Shown: positions 10,145 to 20,344 of the stretch, in pieces
How positions within the stretch are numbered: position 1 is the first letter of the stretch
How the letters are laid out: the number at the start of each line of letters is the position of its first letter
Assembly (NCBI GenBank): GCA_027485165.1
Contig: JAIXRN010000036.1
Coordinates: forward strand, 1-64,000
DNA: 64,000 nt
Direction of reading: 5' to 3'
Source of the DNA: Rubrivivax sp.
GTDB lineage: Bacteria > Pseudomonadota > Gammaproteobacteria > Burkholderiales > Burkholderiaceae_C
The notes under the pieces: generated by a model
What the model saw: only the letters and a program-made list of their open reading frames with translations
Database searches by the model: none
Told to the model about the DNA's origin: nothing
Translations under genes and position numbers: made by a program

Positions 10145-11118
10145 ACCTGCAACAGTTCCGCTTCGTGCAGGAAGCCGTACGCCGCCAGCTGAACCTGACG
10201 GAGACCGCCAAGGCCCTGCACACGTCCCAGCCCGGCATCAGCAAGGCCATCCTGGAACTGGAAGAAGAACTGGGCGTCGACATCTTCGCGCGCCACGGCA
10301 AGCGCCTGCGCCGCGTCACCGAGCCTGGGCAGCAGGTGCTGAAGTCGGTGGACATCATCCTGCGCGAAGTGGCCAACCTCAAGCGCATCGGCGAGCAGTT
10401 CAGCAAGCAGGACGCCGGCACGCTGTCGATCGCCACCACCCACACCCAGGCGCGCTACTTCCTGCCCGAGCCCATCGCCCAGCTGCGCCGCCGCTGGCCC
10501 AAGGTGCAGGTGGTGCTGCACCAGGGCATGCCGCAGCAGGTGGCGCGCATGCTGCTGGACGACGTGGCCGAAATCGGCCTGGCCACCGAAGGCCTGGCCG
10601 TGCATGAAGAGCTGGTCACCCTGCCCTGCTACGAATGGCAGCACGTGCTGGTGGTGCCGGCCGCACACCCGCTGGCTGCGGTGGAAAGGCCGACGCTGGA
10701 ACAGCTGGCGGCCCACCCGCTGGTGCTGTACCAGGCCACGGTGACGGGCCGTACGCGCATCGACCAGGCCTTCGCCCGCGCCCGACTGAAGCCCGTGGTG
10801 GCGCTGGAAGCCATCGACAGCGACGTCATCAAGACCTATGTGCGTTTGGGCCTGGGCCTGGGCATCGTCAGCGAACTGGCGATGCGCGAAGAAGCCCTGG
10901 CTGGCGCCGCGGCGGACCTGGTGGCCCGTCCGCTGGGGCACCTGTTCGGCAGCAGCATCACGCGCGTGGCGTTCAAGCGCGGCGCCTACCTGCGGCACTT
11001 CGTGCATGCTTTCGCCGAACTGCTGTCGCCCCATCTCACCGCTGCCCTGGTGCAGCGCGCCATGGCCGGCCAGACCGGCGCAGGCAGCCCGCAGGGCCAG
11101 ACCGACTACGAACTCTGA
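10141..11118 (+). CDS. cysB: LysR-family regulator CysB
   Basis: A 325-residue LysR-type regulator. The winged helix covers residues 1-60 (LNLTETAKALHTSQPGISKA) and the effector domain about 90-300. The segment TTHTQARYFLP and the high conservation with the CysB/Cbl subgroup identify it as the activator of sulfate assimilation, which senses O- or N-acetylserine in the family. The ATG overlaps the CbiX stop, so the two are probably translated together; siroheme supply and sulfur control are functionally linked. Confidence 0.9.
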   Translation: MNLQQFRFVQEAVRRQLNLTETAKALHTSQPGISKAILELEEELGVDIFARHGKRLRRVTEPGQQVLKSVDIILREVANLKRIGEQFSKQDAGTLSIATTHTQARYFLPEPIAQLRRRWPKVQVVLHQGMPQQVARMLLDDVAEIGLATEGLAVHEELVTLPCYEWQHVLVVPAAHPLAAVERPTLEQLAAHPLVLYQATVTGRTRIDQAFARARLKPVVALEAIDSDVIKTYVRLGLGLGIVSELAMREEALAGAAADLVARPLGHLFGSSITRVAFKRGAYLRHFVHAFAELLSPHLTAALVQRAMAGQTGAGSPQGQTDYEL

Positions 11119-11128
11119 AGGACCGCGC

Positions 11129-12295
11129 ATGACCACCACCCTGACCCGGCCACCGGTGCTGAAAAGCCGCCTGCCGCAGGTGGGCACCACCATCTTCACC
11201 GTGATGTCGGCACTGGCGCAGGAACACGGGGCAGTGAACCTGGGCCAGGGCTTTCCGGACTTCGACTGCGACCCCGCCTTGCTGGCCCATGTGCGCGATG
11301 CGATGGCCGAAGGCCTGAACCAGTACCCGCCGATGCCGGGCGTGCCGCTGCTGCGCCAGCGCATGGCCGCCAAGGCGGCGCAGCTGCTGGGCCGGCACTA
11401 CGACCCCGACACCGAGATCACCATTACCGCTGGCGCCACGCAGGCCATCCTGACGGCCATCCTGGCCACCGTGCACCCGGGCGACGAGGTGCTGGTGCTG
11501 GAACCCTGCTACGACAGCTACGTGCCGAACATCGAACTGGCCGGCGGCCGCGTGGTGCGCGTGCCGCTGACGCCGGGCAGCTTCCGCCCCGACTTTGCGC
11601 GCATCGCTGCCGCGCTGTCGCCCAGCACGCGGCTGGTGATCGTCAACAGCCCGCACAACCCCAGTGCCACGGTCTGGACGCCGGCAGACTTCGAACAGCT
11701 GGCCGGCCTGCTGCAGGGCACCAACACGCTGCTCATCAGCGACGAGGTCTACGAACACATGGTCTTCGACGGCGTGCCGCATGCCAGCGCCGCGGCCGTG
11801 CCAGGGCTGGCCGAGCGCGCCTTCATCGTCAGCAGCTTCGGCAAGACCTTCCACGTCACGGGCTGGAAGGTAGGGACCGTCCTGGCCCCTGCAGCACTGA
11901 CGGCCGAATTCCGCAAGGTGCACCAGTTCAACGTCTTCACCGTGAACACGCCGATGCAGCATGCGCTGGCGCGTTACCTGGCCGACCCGGCGCCGTACCT
12001 GAACCTGCCGTTCTTCTATCAGCGCAAGCGTGACTACTTCCTGCAAGGCCTGCAGCAGACCCGGCTGCGGCCGCTGCACACCCAGGGCAGCTACTTCCAG
12101 CTGGTCGACTACAGCGCCGTCAGTTCCCTGCCGGAAGCCGACTTCTGCCAGTGGCTGACGCGCGAGATCGGCGTGGCGGCCATCCCGCTGTCGGCATTTT
12201 ACGAAGGCGGCTTTGAACAGGGCCTGGTGCGGCTGTGCTTTGCCAAGCGCGACGAAACCCTGGCCACGGCGCTGGCCAGGCTGCAGCGGCTGTAG
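11129..12295 (+). CDS. PLP-dependent methionine-type aminotransferase (class I/II)
   Basis: A 388-residue fold-type I aminotransferase. Visible marks are VNLGQGFPDFDCD at the N-terminus, the NSPHNPSATVW block, and the PLP-binding Lys239 in SSFGKTFHVTGWKVG. This pattern fits the YbdL/methionine aminotransferase subgroup, which transaminates methionine and aromatic amino acids and takes part in methionine salvage. It lies 10 bp after cysB on the same strand, suggesting cotranscription and a role in sulfur amino acid metabolism. An exact substrate cannot be read from the sequence. Confidence 0.88.
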   Translation: MTTTLTRPPVLKSRLPQVGTTIFTVMSALAQEHGAVNLGQGFPDFDCDPALLAHVRDAMAEGLNQYPPMPGVPLLRQRMAAKAAQLLGRHYDPDTEITITAGATQAILTAILATVHPGDEVLVLEPCYDSYVPNIELAGGRVVRVPLTPGSFRPDFARIAAALSPSTRLVIVNSPHNPSATVWTPADFEQLAGLLQGTNTLLISDEVYEHMVFDGVPHASAAAVPGLAERAFIVSSFGKTFHVTGWKVGTVLAPAALTAEFRKVHQFNVFTVNTPMQHALARYLADPAPYLNLPFFYQRKRDYFLQGLQQTRLRPLHTQGSYFQLVDYSAVSSLPEADFCQWLTREIGVAAIPLSAFYEGGFEQGLVRLCFAKRDETLATALARLQRL

Positions 12296-12343
12296 GCCGG
12301 CTCCAGCAGGGCCATTTCGGCCGCGCTGGCAGACGTGGCCGGT

Positions 12344-14437
12344 TCAGGGCTGGGGGCGACGCGCGGCCAGCGGGTCGAAGATACGCTGCGGGCTGTCGCC
12401 CTGCGACAGGTCCAGGTCCACGGGCGAAGTCGGGCGGTCATCCGCGGCCTCGCGGTCGAACACCGAATCGTGATCCAGGCCAAAGTACGGATGCGGCGAC
12501 GTGACGCCGAAATCCCCGCCGTCGGCCAGCGGCAGCAGCAGGTCGACATTGCCGGTATCGGCGGCCTCGCGGTCCAGCAGGTCGCGCGCCAGGGCGTACA
12601 GGAACAGCACTTCGCGGTAGGCGGGCAGGTCGAAGAGCTCGCCATGCGTCTTGCGGAACAGCAGCGATTCCAGCTCAGCCATGGCGTCCAGCGGCTGCGG
12701 CCAGGCCTTGGCCAGGCGCGGCAGCACGCCCGGGTAGTCTTCCAGGCTGCGGCCTTGCAGCAGGCCGGCCGACCATTCGGCGGCGTAGGCATTGAAGCGT
12801 TGGTTGAAGCGTGAACGCGTGCGTTCGTAGGCTTCGCGGTCGCCGCGGCGGTGGTAGATCTCCAGCAGCTTCAGGTAGGGCAGCGGGCTGCCGCCACCCG
12901 TGGTGCGCACATGTTCAACCAGCAGGTCGATGGCCGCGTCGTCCTGCCCCAGCACGATGAAGAACTCGGCCTGCTGTTCCAGGTCGATGAGTTCTTCGAT
13001 CGAGAGGTCGCGCGGCGCGGCGGCCTCGGGCGGCGGAGGTGCTGCCACCGGTAGCGGCAAGGTGCGCTGCGTTTCGGGCACCGGTTCCAGGTCGACCAGG
13101 CTGGGCTGGGTGGACACCGCGAAGCTGCCGTCGGCCACGGTGTTGGGGGCAGGCGGCAGCGGCGCAGCCGCCGGTGCCGGCGGTGGCCAGGCCGGGGTGG
13201 CCGACGCGCGCGCTGGCAGGGCTGCGGCGGTGACGAAAGGCAGTGGCGCGTTCGACGCGTTGGACGTGTTCGGCCTGTTGGCCGCTGTGCCTTCGGCTGA
13301 GGTTGCAGATTCGGTGGGATGCGCAGCCTGTTGCCAGCCCAGGCGTTGCTGGCGCCGCAGCGCGGCCAGCTGCCAGGCCAGCCAGCCCGCCAGCGCACCC
13401 AGCGCCAGCAGGCCCAGCGTCAACGGCCAGACCCAGTTGGAAGCTGCCTCAGAGGACGCCAGGCGCTCGCGCAGCAGGGTGGTCGCTTCACGCTGCGTCT
13501 GGTTTTCGGCACGCAGCTGGGCCAGGCTGCGTTCCAGGCCCAGGGCGCGTTGCTCGGCAGCCGAAGCAGCGCCGTTGGCTGCCTGCACGGCACTGGCGGC
13601 TTCAGCCACGGCGCGAATGGCCTGTTCGACAGCGGCCATCGCCGCGGCTTCCTGCGCCGGCGTGTCCTCAGGCAGCCGGGTGCTGTCCAGCTTCAGCCGC
13701 GGTGCGGCACTGGCGGAAGCCGATGAGGCAGTGCGCTGGACGGCAGCCTGCGGGGCCGCGCCCGCACCCGCGCCGGCCTGGGCCTGCCGGAGCGCCGCCA
13801 CGCGCGCCGACGGGCCCGCGCTGGTCTGGGCTGGCCTGCCGGCGTTGCTGCGGGCTGCGGCTTTCGATGCGCCCGGTTGGCTGGCGGTACGACCAGGCCT
13901 GCCGGCCCTGGCTGAAGCGGCCGCCGCAGCTGCAGAAGCCTGCGCGTCGCTACGCGGGGCCGCTTCCTGAGTTGGCGCCGCCGGCAGAACAGGGGCCACC
14001 GGGACCATCTGGGCCGCAGACATGGCAGATATGGCAAAAGACCCACCAGCTTCCAGGCCCGGCGGGTCGGCCAGAACCACGAAGCGACGCGTCAGGCGCG
14101 CCTGGCAGCCCACGTTCAGCACCACGGCGACCACGGGCTCGTCGACGTTGGTCAAGGTCTGCACGCGCACCCTTGCGGTGTCGGGTGACGTCGGTTCCAG
14201 CACGGCCGACACCACGTTGGCAGGCAGTTTCCTGTCGCCGATGGTGACTTCGGCGGTGATGCAGCGGGGCTCGAGGTCGTCGCCCGAATCGATGCGCAGC
14301 GGTACCGCGAGGTTCAGGGCCTGGCCCAGCACCGCAGCACCCAGAGGGCTGCCGATGCTTGCCGCCCAGCCCGGCAAGGCCGCCAGCGTCAACAACGCCG
14401 CGGTGGCCACAGGCAAGCCGGGGCGCGTCTTCTGCAT
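12344..14437 (-). CDS. FimV-like / HubP-like single-pass membrane protein
   Basis: A 697-residue protein with a signal peptide (residues 1-25), a FimV-type N-terminal domain (about 26-127, starting ASIGSPLGAAVLGQALNLAVPL), a low-complexity Ala/Ser/Arg linker (about 150-265), a predicted coiled coil (about 265-330), a membrane helix (about 335-357) and a TPR-like acidic C-terminal region (about 470-690). FimV/HubP proteins organise type IV pilus and polar complexes. In many Burkholderiales fimV lies between asd and truA; this copy has neither neighbour, so it may be a second FimV-family protein. TGCTAGAGT at about 14472-14479 (minus strand) could be an extended -10. Confidence 0.75.
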   Translation of the reverse strand: MQKTRPGLPVATAALLTLAALPGWAASIGSPLGAAVLGQALNLAVPLRIDSGDDLEPRCITAEVTIGDRKLPANVVSAVLEPTSPDTARVRVQTLTNVDEPVVAVVLNVGCQARLTRRFVVLADPPGLEAGGSFAISAMSAAQMVPVAPVLPAAPTQEAAPRSDAQASAAAAAASARAGRPGRTASQPGASKAAARSNAGRPAQTSAGPSARVAALRQAQAGAGAGAAPQAAVQRTASSASASAAPRLKLDSTRLPEDTPAQEAAAMAAVEQAIRAVAEAASAVQAANGAASAAEQRALGLERSLAQLRAENQTQREATTLLRERLASSEAASNWVWPLTLGLLALGALAGWLAWQLAALRRQQRLGWQQAAHPTESATSAEGTAANRPNTSNASNAPLPFVTAAALPARASATPAWPPPAPAAAPLPPAPNTVADGSFAVSTQPSLVDLEPVPETQRTLPLPVAAPPPPEAAAPRDLSIEELIDLEQQAEFFIVLGQDDAAIDLLVEHVRTTGGGSPLPYLKLLEIYHRRGDREAYERTRSRFNQRFNAYAAEWSAGLLQGRSLEDYPGVLPRLAKAWPQPLDAMAELESLLFRKTHGELFDLPAYREVLFLYALARDLLDREAADTGNVDLLLPLADGGDFGVTSPHPYFGLDHDSVFDREAADDRPTSPVDLDLSQGDSPQRIFDPLAARRPQP

Positions 14438-14558
14438 CTAGGGGGTCAGGGCGGGTTGCAAATCGAAAATGACTCTAGCACGAAGGGTTACGGCCACCGC
14501 CCGCTGGCCAGCGTCCCCTGCCTGCGCTGGCGTGCAGCACGGCACGCGCGGGCGGCTT

Positions 14559-15332
14559 TCAGCTGTCGTAGCCCGGGAACTGGCGGTCCAGCCGCCGCAG
14601 CAGGCCAGGCCACACCAGGCCGGCACCCGCGCCGCGCGTGGCCGCACGCGCCTGCTGCTGCGCGGTGGCAATGATGTCGGCCGGCACGGGCAGCAGTTCG
14701 CCGCCGCCGGCCTGCGCGCGCACCTGGATCGTGCAGCTGGTCTCGAAGAAGTACATGGCCTGGAAGGCCTCGGCCACGCTGGCACCCACCGTCAGCAGGC
14801 CATGGTTGCGCAGCATCAGGTGGCGCTTGTCGCCCAGGTCGGCCACCAGGCGCGGCTTCTCGTCGTCGCGCACGGCCACGCCTTCGTAGTCGTGATACCC
14901 CAGCGAAGACAGCACGAAGATCGAATGCTGCGACAGCGGCAACAGCCCCTGCTTCTGCGCCGCCACCGCCACGCCGTTGAGCGAATGCAGGTGCATCACG
15001 CACATCGCGTCGTGGCGCGCCGCGTGCACGGCGCTGTGGATGACGAAGCCCGGCGGGTTGACCTCGTATTCCGACTCGTCGAGCTTGCGGCCTTCAGCGT
15101 CGATGCGGATCAGGCTGGAAGCGGTGATCTCCTCGAACATCAGGCCGTAGGGGTTGATGAGGAATTCGCCTTCGACGCCCGGTACGCGGGCGCTGATGTG
15201 GGTGTAGACCAGGTCGTCCCACTTGAAGAGGGCGGCCAGCCGGTAAGCCGCCGCCAGGTCGACGCGCACGCGCCATTCGGCTTCTGAAACTTCGAGGCGG
15301 CGCGAAGGGATGCGCAGGGCGGGTGCGGGCAT
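14559..15332 (-). CDS. class II aldolase/adducin-family protein
   Basis: A 257-residue protein of the zinc-dependent class II aldolase fold (L-fuculose-phosphate aldolase/adducin). Metal-ligand histidines are in VMHLHSLNG and in LRNHGLLTVG, and the conserved YTHISAR block is near residue 45. The start was set at the ATG at 15332 with GGAG upstream; a longer in-frame start at 15383 would overlap the promoter of the divergent Crp-type gene. Members range from sugar-phosphate aldolases to decarboxylases, and the neighbourhood does not settle the substrate. Confidence 0.85.
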   Translation of the reverse strand: MPAPALRIPSRRLEVSEAEWRVRVDLAAAYRLAALFKWDDLVYTHISARVPGVEGEFLINPYGLMFEEITASSLIRIDAEGRKLDESEYEVNPPGFVIHSAVHAARHDAMCVMHLHSLNGVAVAAQKQGLLPLSQHSIFVLSSLGYHDYEGVAVRDDEKPRLVADLGDKRHLMLRNHGLLTVGASVAEAFQAMYFFETSCTIQVRAQAGGGELLPVPADIIATAQQQARAATRGAGAGLVWPGLLRRLDRQFPGYDS

Positions 15333-15415
15333 GGCGGGCTCCGGTGGCAAGGGGTGCAGACGGTGCAAGGGTAGAGAATCCAAGCCTGCGCCACCTGTCG
15401 CTTCAGAGACAAGCC

Positions 15416-16120
15416 ATGAATACCCCCGTTCTTACAATCGACGAGCGTCAAAACATCGAGGCAGGTGCGTGGTTCGGAAAGTTGTCTCAGGCCCTGCGCA
15501 ACGACATCCTGTCCCGGGCACTGGTGCGCCGCCTGCAAGATGGCGCCCCTATGGCTTCACGCGGTACGCCGGCCGAAGAATGGTGCGGCGTAGCGGCCGG
15601 CGCGGTACGGGTGAGTACGGTGTCGCTGTCAGGCAAGCAAGTGACGCTGACGTATGTGGAACCCGGCACCTGGTTCGGCGACATTGCCCTGTTCGACGGC
15701 CTGCCCCGCACGCACGATGCCGACGCCCACGGCCCCACCACACTGCTGGTGGTGCGCAAGCCCGATTTCAAGGCCCTGCTGGCCCAGCACGTGGAGCTGT
15801 ACGACGCGCTGCTGCGCCTGAACTGCCGCAGACTGCGTCTGATGTTCGACCAGTTCGAAGACCTGAACACCCGCCCGCTGCAGGCCCGGCTGGCCAAGCA
15901 GATCCTGCTGCTGGCCAAGAGCTACGGCACGCCGCAAGGCGAGGAAATCCGCATCGGCCTGGCCCTGGCGCAGGAAGACCTGGCGCAGCTGCTGGGGGCT
16001 TCACGCCAGCGCGTGAACCAGGAACTCAAGGGCTTCGAGCGCGAAGGCGCCGTGCGCGTGGAACCCACGCGGCTGGTGGTGCTGTCGCGCGACAAGCTGC
16101 TGGCCGCAGCCGAACGCTGA
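15416..16120 (+). CDS. Crp/Fnr-family transcriptional regulator (second copy)
   Basis: A 234-residue Crp-type regulator with a nucleotide-binding-like barrel (about residues 20-135) and a winged helix with the recognition segment LAQEDLAQLLGASRQRVNQE (about 180-205). No FNR-type N-terminal cysteine cluster is present. The chosen ATG at 15416 follows AGAGACAAGCC; an upstream in-frame ATG at 15323 would run through the class II aldolase start and is rejected. It is divergent from the aldolase and 15 bp ahead of the phosphotransferase/acyl-CoA dehydrogenase pair, so it probably controls one or both. Confidence 0.85.
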   Translation: MNTPVLTIDERQNIEAGAWFGKLSQALRNDILSRALVRRLQDGAPMASRGTPAEEWCGVAAGAVRVSTVSLSGKQVTLTYVEPGTWFGDIALFDGLPRTHDADAHGPTTLLVVRKPDFKALLAQHVELYDALLRLNCRRLRLMFDQFEDLNTRPLQARLAKQILLLAKSYGTPQGEEIRIGLALAQEDLAQLLGASRQRVNQELKGFEREGAVRVEPTRLVVLSRDKLLAAAER

Positions 16121-16135
16121 AGCTGCACTGACCCC

Positions 16136-17260
16136 ATGAACGCGAACCTTCACGCGAACACCGACGCGAACACCGCCTACACCGGCACCCGCCCGATGGC
16201 CGACAGCCACGCCTTCGACCTGGCGGCCCTGCAGCAGCATCTGCAGCAGCACCTGCCAGGCTTTGCCGGCCCGCTGCAGGTGGAACAGTTCAAGGGCGGG
16301 CAGAGCAACCCCACCTACAAGCTCGTCACCCCCACGCGCAGCTATGTGATGCGCACCAAGCCCGGTCCAGTGGCCAAGCTGCTGCCATCAGCGCACGCCA
16401 TCGAACGTGAATTCCGCGTCATGCGGGCGCTGGCCGGCACGCCCGTACCGGTGGCCGCCATGCACCTGCTTTGCGAAAACGAAGGCGTGATCGGCCGCGC
16501 CTTCTACGTCATGGACTTCATCGGCGGGCGCGTGCTGTGGGACCAGTCCCTGCCCGGCCTGCTGCCGGCCGAGCGCGGCGCCATCTACGACGAGATGAAC
16601 CGCGTCATCGCTGCGCTGCACCAGGTCGACGTAGCGGCCGTGGGCCTGCAGGACTACGGCAAGCCGGGCAACTATTTCGACCGCCAGATCGGCCGCTGGA
16701 GCAAGCAGTTCCTGGCCAGCGTCACCGAACCGATCGCCGAAATGCACCAGCTCATCGACTGGCTGCCGCAGCACATCCCGGCCAGCGCGCGTGACGACAG
16801 CCAGGTCAGCGTCGTGCATGGCGACTTCCGGCTGGACAACCTCATCTTCCACGCCGACGCGCGGCGCGCTGCCGCCGTGCTGGACTGGGAACTGTCCACC
16901 CTGGGCCACCCGCTGGCGGACTTCAGCTACCACTGCATGGCCTGGCACATTCCGCCCGGCACCTTCCGCGGCATCGGCGGGCTGGACCACGTGGCGCTGG
17001 GCATTCCCAGCGAAGCCGAATACGTTCGCCGCTACTGTGAACGCCGCAGCGAAGGCAAGGCCCAGGCGCTGGACCCGCAGGCCGTGATGGCCGACTGGAA
17101 CTTCTACCTGGCCTACAACCTGTTCCGGCTGGCCAGCATCACGCAGGGCATCGCCAAGCGCGTGGTGGACGGCATCGCCAGCAGTGCCCAGGCCCGCGCC
17201 ACAGGCGCCAGCACGCGGCCGCTGGCCGAAATGGCCTGGCGTTTCGCCCAGGCCACCTGA
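16136..17260 (+). CDS. APH-fold phosphotransferase (ACAD10/11- and LvaA-like)
   Basis: A 374-residue protein with an aminoglycoside-phosphotransferase/choline-kinase fold. The N-lobe has [10 protein letters not shown] and the Lys of MRTKPG. The catalytic loop is HGDFRLDN (His228-Gly-Asp230), and the metal-binding Asp250 is in LDWELSTLG. This subfamily is not an antibiotic-resistance group; it is usually encoded beside acyl-CoA dehydrogenases and is fused to one in animal ACAD10/11. The family is linked to phosphorylation of 4-hydroxyacyl-CoA before dehydration in hydroxy-acid degradation. An in-frame ATG at 16196 would remove a low-complexity N-terminus. It is followed by the dehydrogenase after 34 bp. 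Confidence 0.85.
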   Translation: MNANLHANTDANTAYTGTRPMADSHAFDLAALQQHLQQHLPGFAGPLQVEQFKGGQSNPTYKLVTPTRSYVMRTKPGPVAKLLPSAHAIEREFRVMRALAGTPVPVAAMHLLCENEGVIGRAFYVMDFIGGRVLWDQSLPGLLPAERGAIYDEMNRVIAALHQVDVAAVGLQDYGKPGNYFDRQIGRWSKQFLASVTEPIAEMHQLIDWLPQHIPASARDDSQVSVVHGDFRLDNLIFHADARRAAAVLDWELSTLGHPLADFSYHCMAWHIPPGTFRGIGGLDHVALGIPSEAEYVRRYCERRSEGKAQALDPQAVMADWNFYLAYNLFRLASITQGIAKRVVDGIASSAQARATGASTRPLAEMAWRFAQAT

Positions 17261-17294
17261 ACCCCCAAGAGCATCACGACAGGAGACAGAGCAC

Positions 17295-18569
<1,275 letters not shown>

Positions 18570-18620
18570 AGCGCAAGGCACCCTGCTGCCGGTACGCGAA
18601 GGCGGGCCGCAGCGGGGCAC

Positions 18621-19388
18621 TCAGGGCTTCGACGCCGGCCCGTCCAGGCCGCCCCGGGCGGTGCTGGCGCCCCACCCGGTACTGTCACAATTACCGCCGT
18701 TGCCACCCTGGCCGCTGGGCGCGGGCAAGCCATCAGGGTTGTCGGTCTGCACCCGGTGCGCTGCCCGCAGCGCCGTTTCGAACAGCAGCAGGCAGCGCTG
18801 CAACTGCGGCACCGTGGGCACCGCCAACACGGTGCGCAACATCAGCCTGCCGCGGCCCAGCATCAGCACCAGCGGGTCGGGGCTTGCGGCCGGGTGTGCA
18901 GCCAAGGCCGCCGAGAGGTCGCCCTGCAACCAAGCCTGCAGCCAGGACTTGGCATTGCCCACCGCGACATAAGCTTCGCGCAGCACGCCCATCTCGGACC
19001 CTGGCAGCTTCGGAAACATCACCAGCCAGCGCATTTCTGGCGGGGTCTCGTTGTCGATGCGGGTCTGCACGTCTTCGACGTACTGTTCGAACAGCGTCTT
19101 TTCCAGCTGCTCCTGCAGCGCGCGCGACATCACCACCAATTGCAGGTCGGCTTCCACGCCAGGTTCAGCCCGCAGCCGCAGTTCATGCCCGCTGAAGTAG
19201 GGCCGCTGCGAAGGGCCCCATTCCAGCCGCCAGAGCGTGCTGCCCAAGCGGCCGTCGATGACGAAGCCGTCTTCCTGCACGCTGCGGAAACTGTGCTGCG
19301 CACCCGCGGCCCAGGCTGCGATGCCCTCGAAGCCAGGCGCCACCACCGGGGCTGCGCCGGTCAACCAGCGCTTGATGCCGTCGAGCAT
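18621..19388 (-). CDS. conserved-looking protein of unknown function
   Basis: A 255-residue protein starting MLDGIKRWLTG. I recognise no domain. It has no signal peptide or membrane segment, a mixed alpha/beta composition, and a Gly-rich tail of about 35 residues after position 220 that looks disordered. Codon use and composition match neighbouring core genes, so it is probably real. It converges on the acyl-CoA dehydrogenase with 51 bp between. The frame is open upstream, but that part is antisense to tRNA-Arg and is not coding. Confidence 0.65.
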   Translation of the reverse strand: MLDGIKRWLTGAAPVVAPGFEGIAAWAAGAQHSFRSVQEDGFVIDGRLGSTLWRLEWGPSQRPYFSGHELRLRAEPGVEADLQLVVMSRALQEQLEKTLFEQYVEDVQTRIDNETPPEMRWLVMFPKLPGSEMGVLREAYVAVGNAKSWLQAWLQGDLSAALAAHPAASPDPLVLMLGRGRLMLRTVLAVPTVPQLQRCLLLFETALRAAHRVQTDNPDGLPAPSGQGGNGGNCDSTGWGASTARGGLDGPASKP

Positions 19389-19541
19389 GGCGCTAGGGCT
19401 GCAAAGGGCACGGCGTCTGCCGCGCAGGGGTGGGAAGCTGGCGCATGAGACCGAGTGTATTCGTGCGCTCTGTTGGGGAACGGCCCCTCCTGGCGAGGGC
19501 GCCAGCGGCTGACGAAGGCCGAACCTAGAATCAGTGACGCG

Positions 19542-19618
19542 CTGCCCATAGCTCAACTGGATAGAGCACCAGCCTTCTAAGCTGGGGGTCGCAGGTTCGA
19601 GTCCTGCTGGGCAGGCCA
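19542..19618 (+). tRNA. tRNA-Arg (anticodon TCT)
   Basis: A full 77-nt cloverleaf: acceptor CTGCCCA/TGGGCAG, D stem GCTC/GAGC, anticodon stem CCAGC/GCTGG with loop CTTCTAA, T stem GCAGG/CCTGC with loop TTCGAGT, discriminator G and encoded CCA. The anticodon TCT reads AGA (and AGG by wobble), rare codons in this GC-rich genome. TAGAAT at 19526-19531 is a plausible -10. Confidence 0.97.
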
Positions 19619-19749
19619 CCAGCATCCCTGGTTCGCGGGGGGCCGCTGTTCAGCCCCGCGTCGGTGGCAGCCGGCGTGACACCTTGCCCGTTCATCCCCG
19701 CAGTGCGCAGGCAGAATGCCTGCAGCGTGATTCTTTGATGCGGCCCGCC

Positions 19750-20301
19750 ATGTCCAATGCCCGTTCTGCCCACCGCGACACCGTTCCTGCTGGCGGCGAA
19801 GACAGCACTCAAGCGCTGCGCCGCCTGGGCGCGCGTGCGCACCAGCTGCGCGCCGCCACGCGCGCTGCCGACCACTTCTGTGGCCAAGACAACGACGAAG
19901 ATCGCGCCACCGCCTCTTGGCTGATGTCCTGCAGCGTGGGCCTGGCCGACGAATTGGCCAGCGACATCGACGGTCTGGCGCGCACGCTGCGTGATGGCCC
20001 GTCAGACGCCACCATGCAGCGCGCAATCGCCGCCGTGCGCGTGCGCGCCCACCAGCTGCACGCCGCGGCGCGCGCTGCCGACCGTTTCCTGGAACAGGAA
20101 AGCCAGGAAGACCGCGAAACCGGTAGCTGGCTAATCGCCTGCGCCCACGGCCTGGCCGTGAAGCTGGCGGGCGAGCTGGACAACAGCGTGATGCCTTCTC
20201 GCCGCCCGCCCGTGGACAAGGCACGCATGGAAGCGCACGACCCGCAGCTGGTGCGATCGATGGCTGCAGCCATGCCCGCTGCCACGCGCAGCCCAGCCTG
20301 A
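19750..20301 (+). CDS. small protein of unknown function built from two 70-residue repeats
   Basis: A 183-residue soluble protein with an internal duplication: residues 23-76 and 93-146 align without gaps at a fixed 70-residue offset, about half identical. Both copies carry ARAHQL, RAAD-F, EDR-T-SWL and C--GLA--LA, which look like amphipathic helices with a conserved Trp and Cys. No known family is recognised. An in-frame ATG at 19738 is an alternative start. It lies just downstream of tRNA-Arg and 43 bp upstream of the YedK-type gene on the same strand. Confidence 0.6.
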   Translation: MSNARSAHRDTVPAGGEDSTQALRRLGARAHQLRAATRAADHFCGQDNDEDRATASWLMSCSVGLADELASDIDGLARTLRDGPSDATMQRAIAAVRVRAHQLHAAARAADRFLEQESQEDRETGSWLIACAHGLAVKLAGELDNSVMPSRRPPVDKARMEAHDPQLVRSMAAAMPAATRSPA

Positions 20302-20344
20302 CCCGCCCAGCCCGCGCCAGACCGGGCCCAGCCGCCGCGTAGCC

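Noticed and set aside
16136..17260. Antibiotic (aminoglycoside) resistance gene
   Set aside because: The APH fold is present, but the subfamily and the adjoining acyl-CoA dehydrogenase point to acyl-CoA metabolism.
19389..19625. Minus-strand extension of the 255-residue protein reading LEPATPSLEGWCSIQLSYG
   Set aside because: This peptide is the well-known false translation of the antisense of tRNA-Arg. The tRNA at 19542-19618 explains the sequence.
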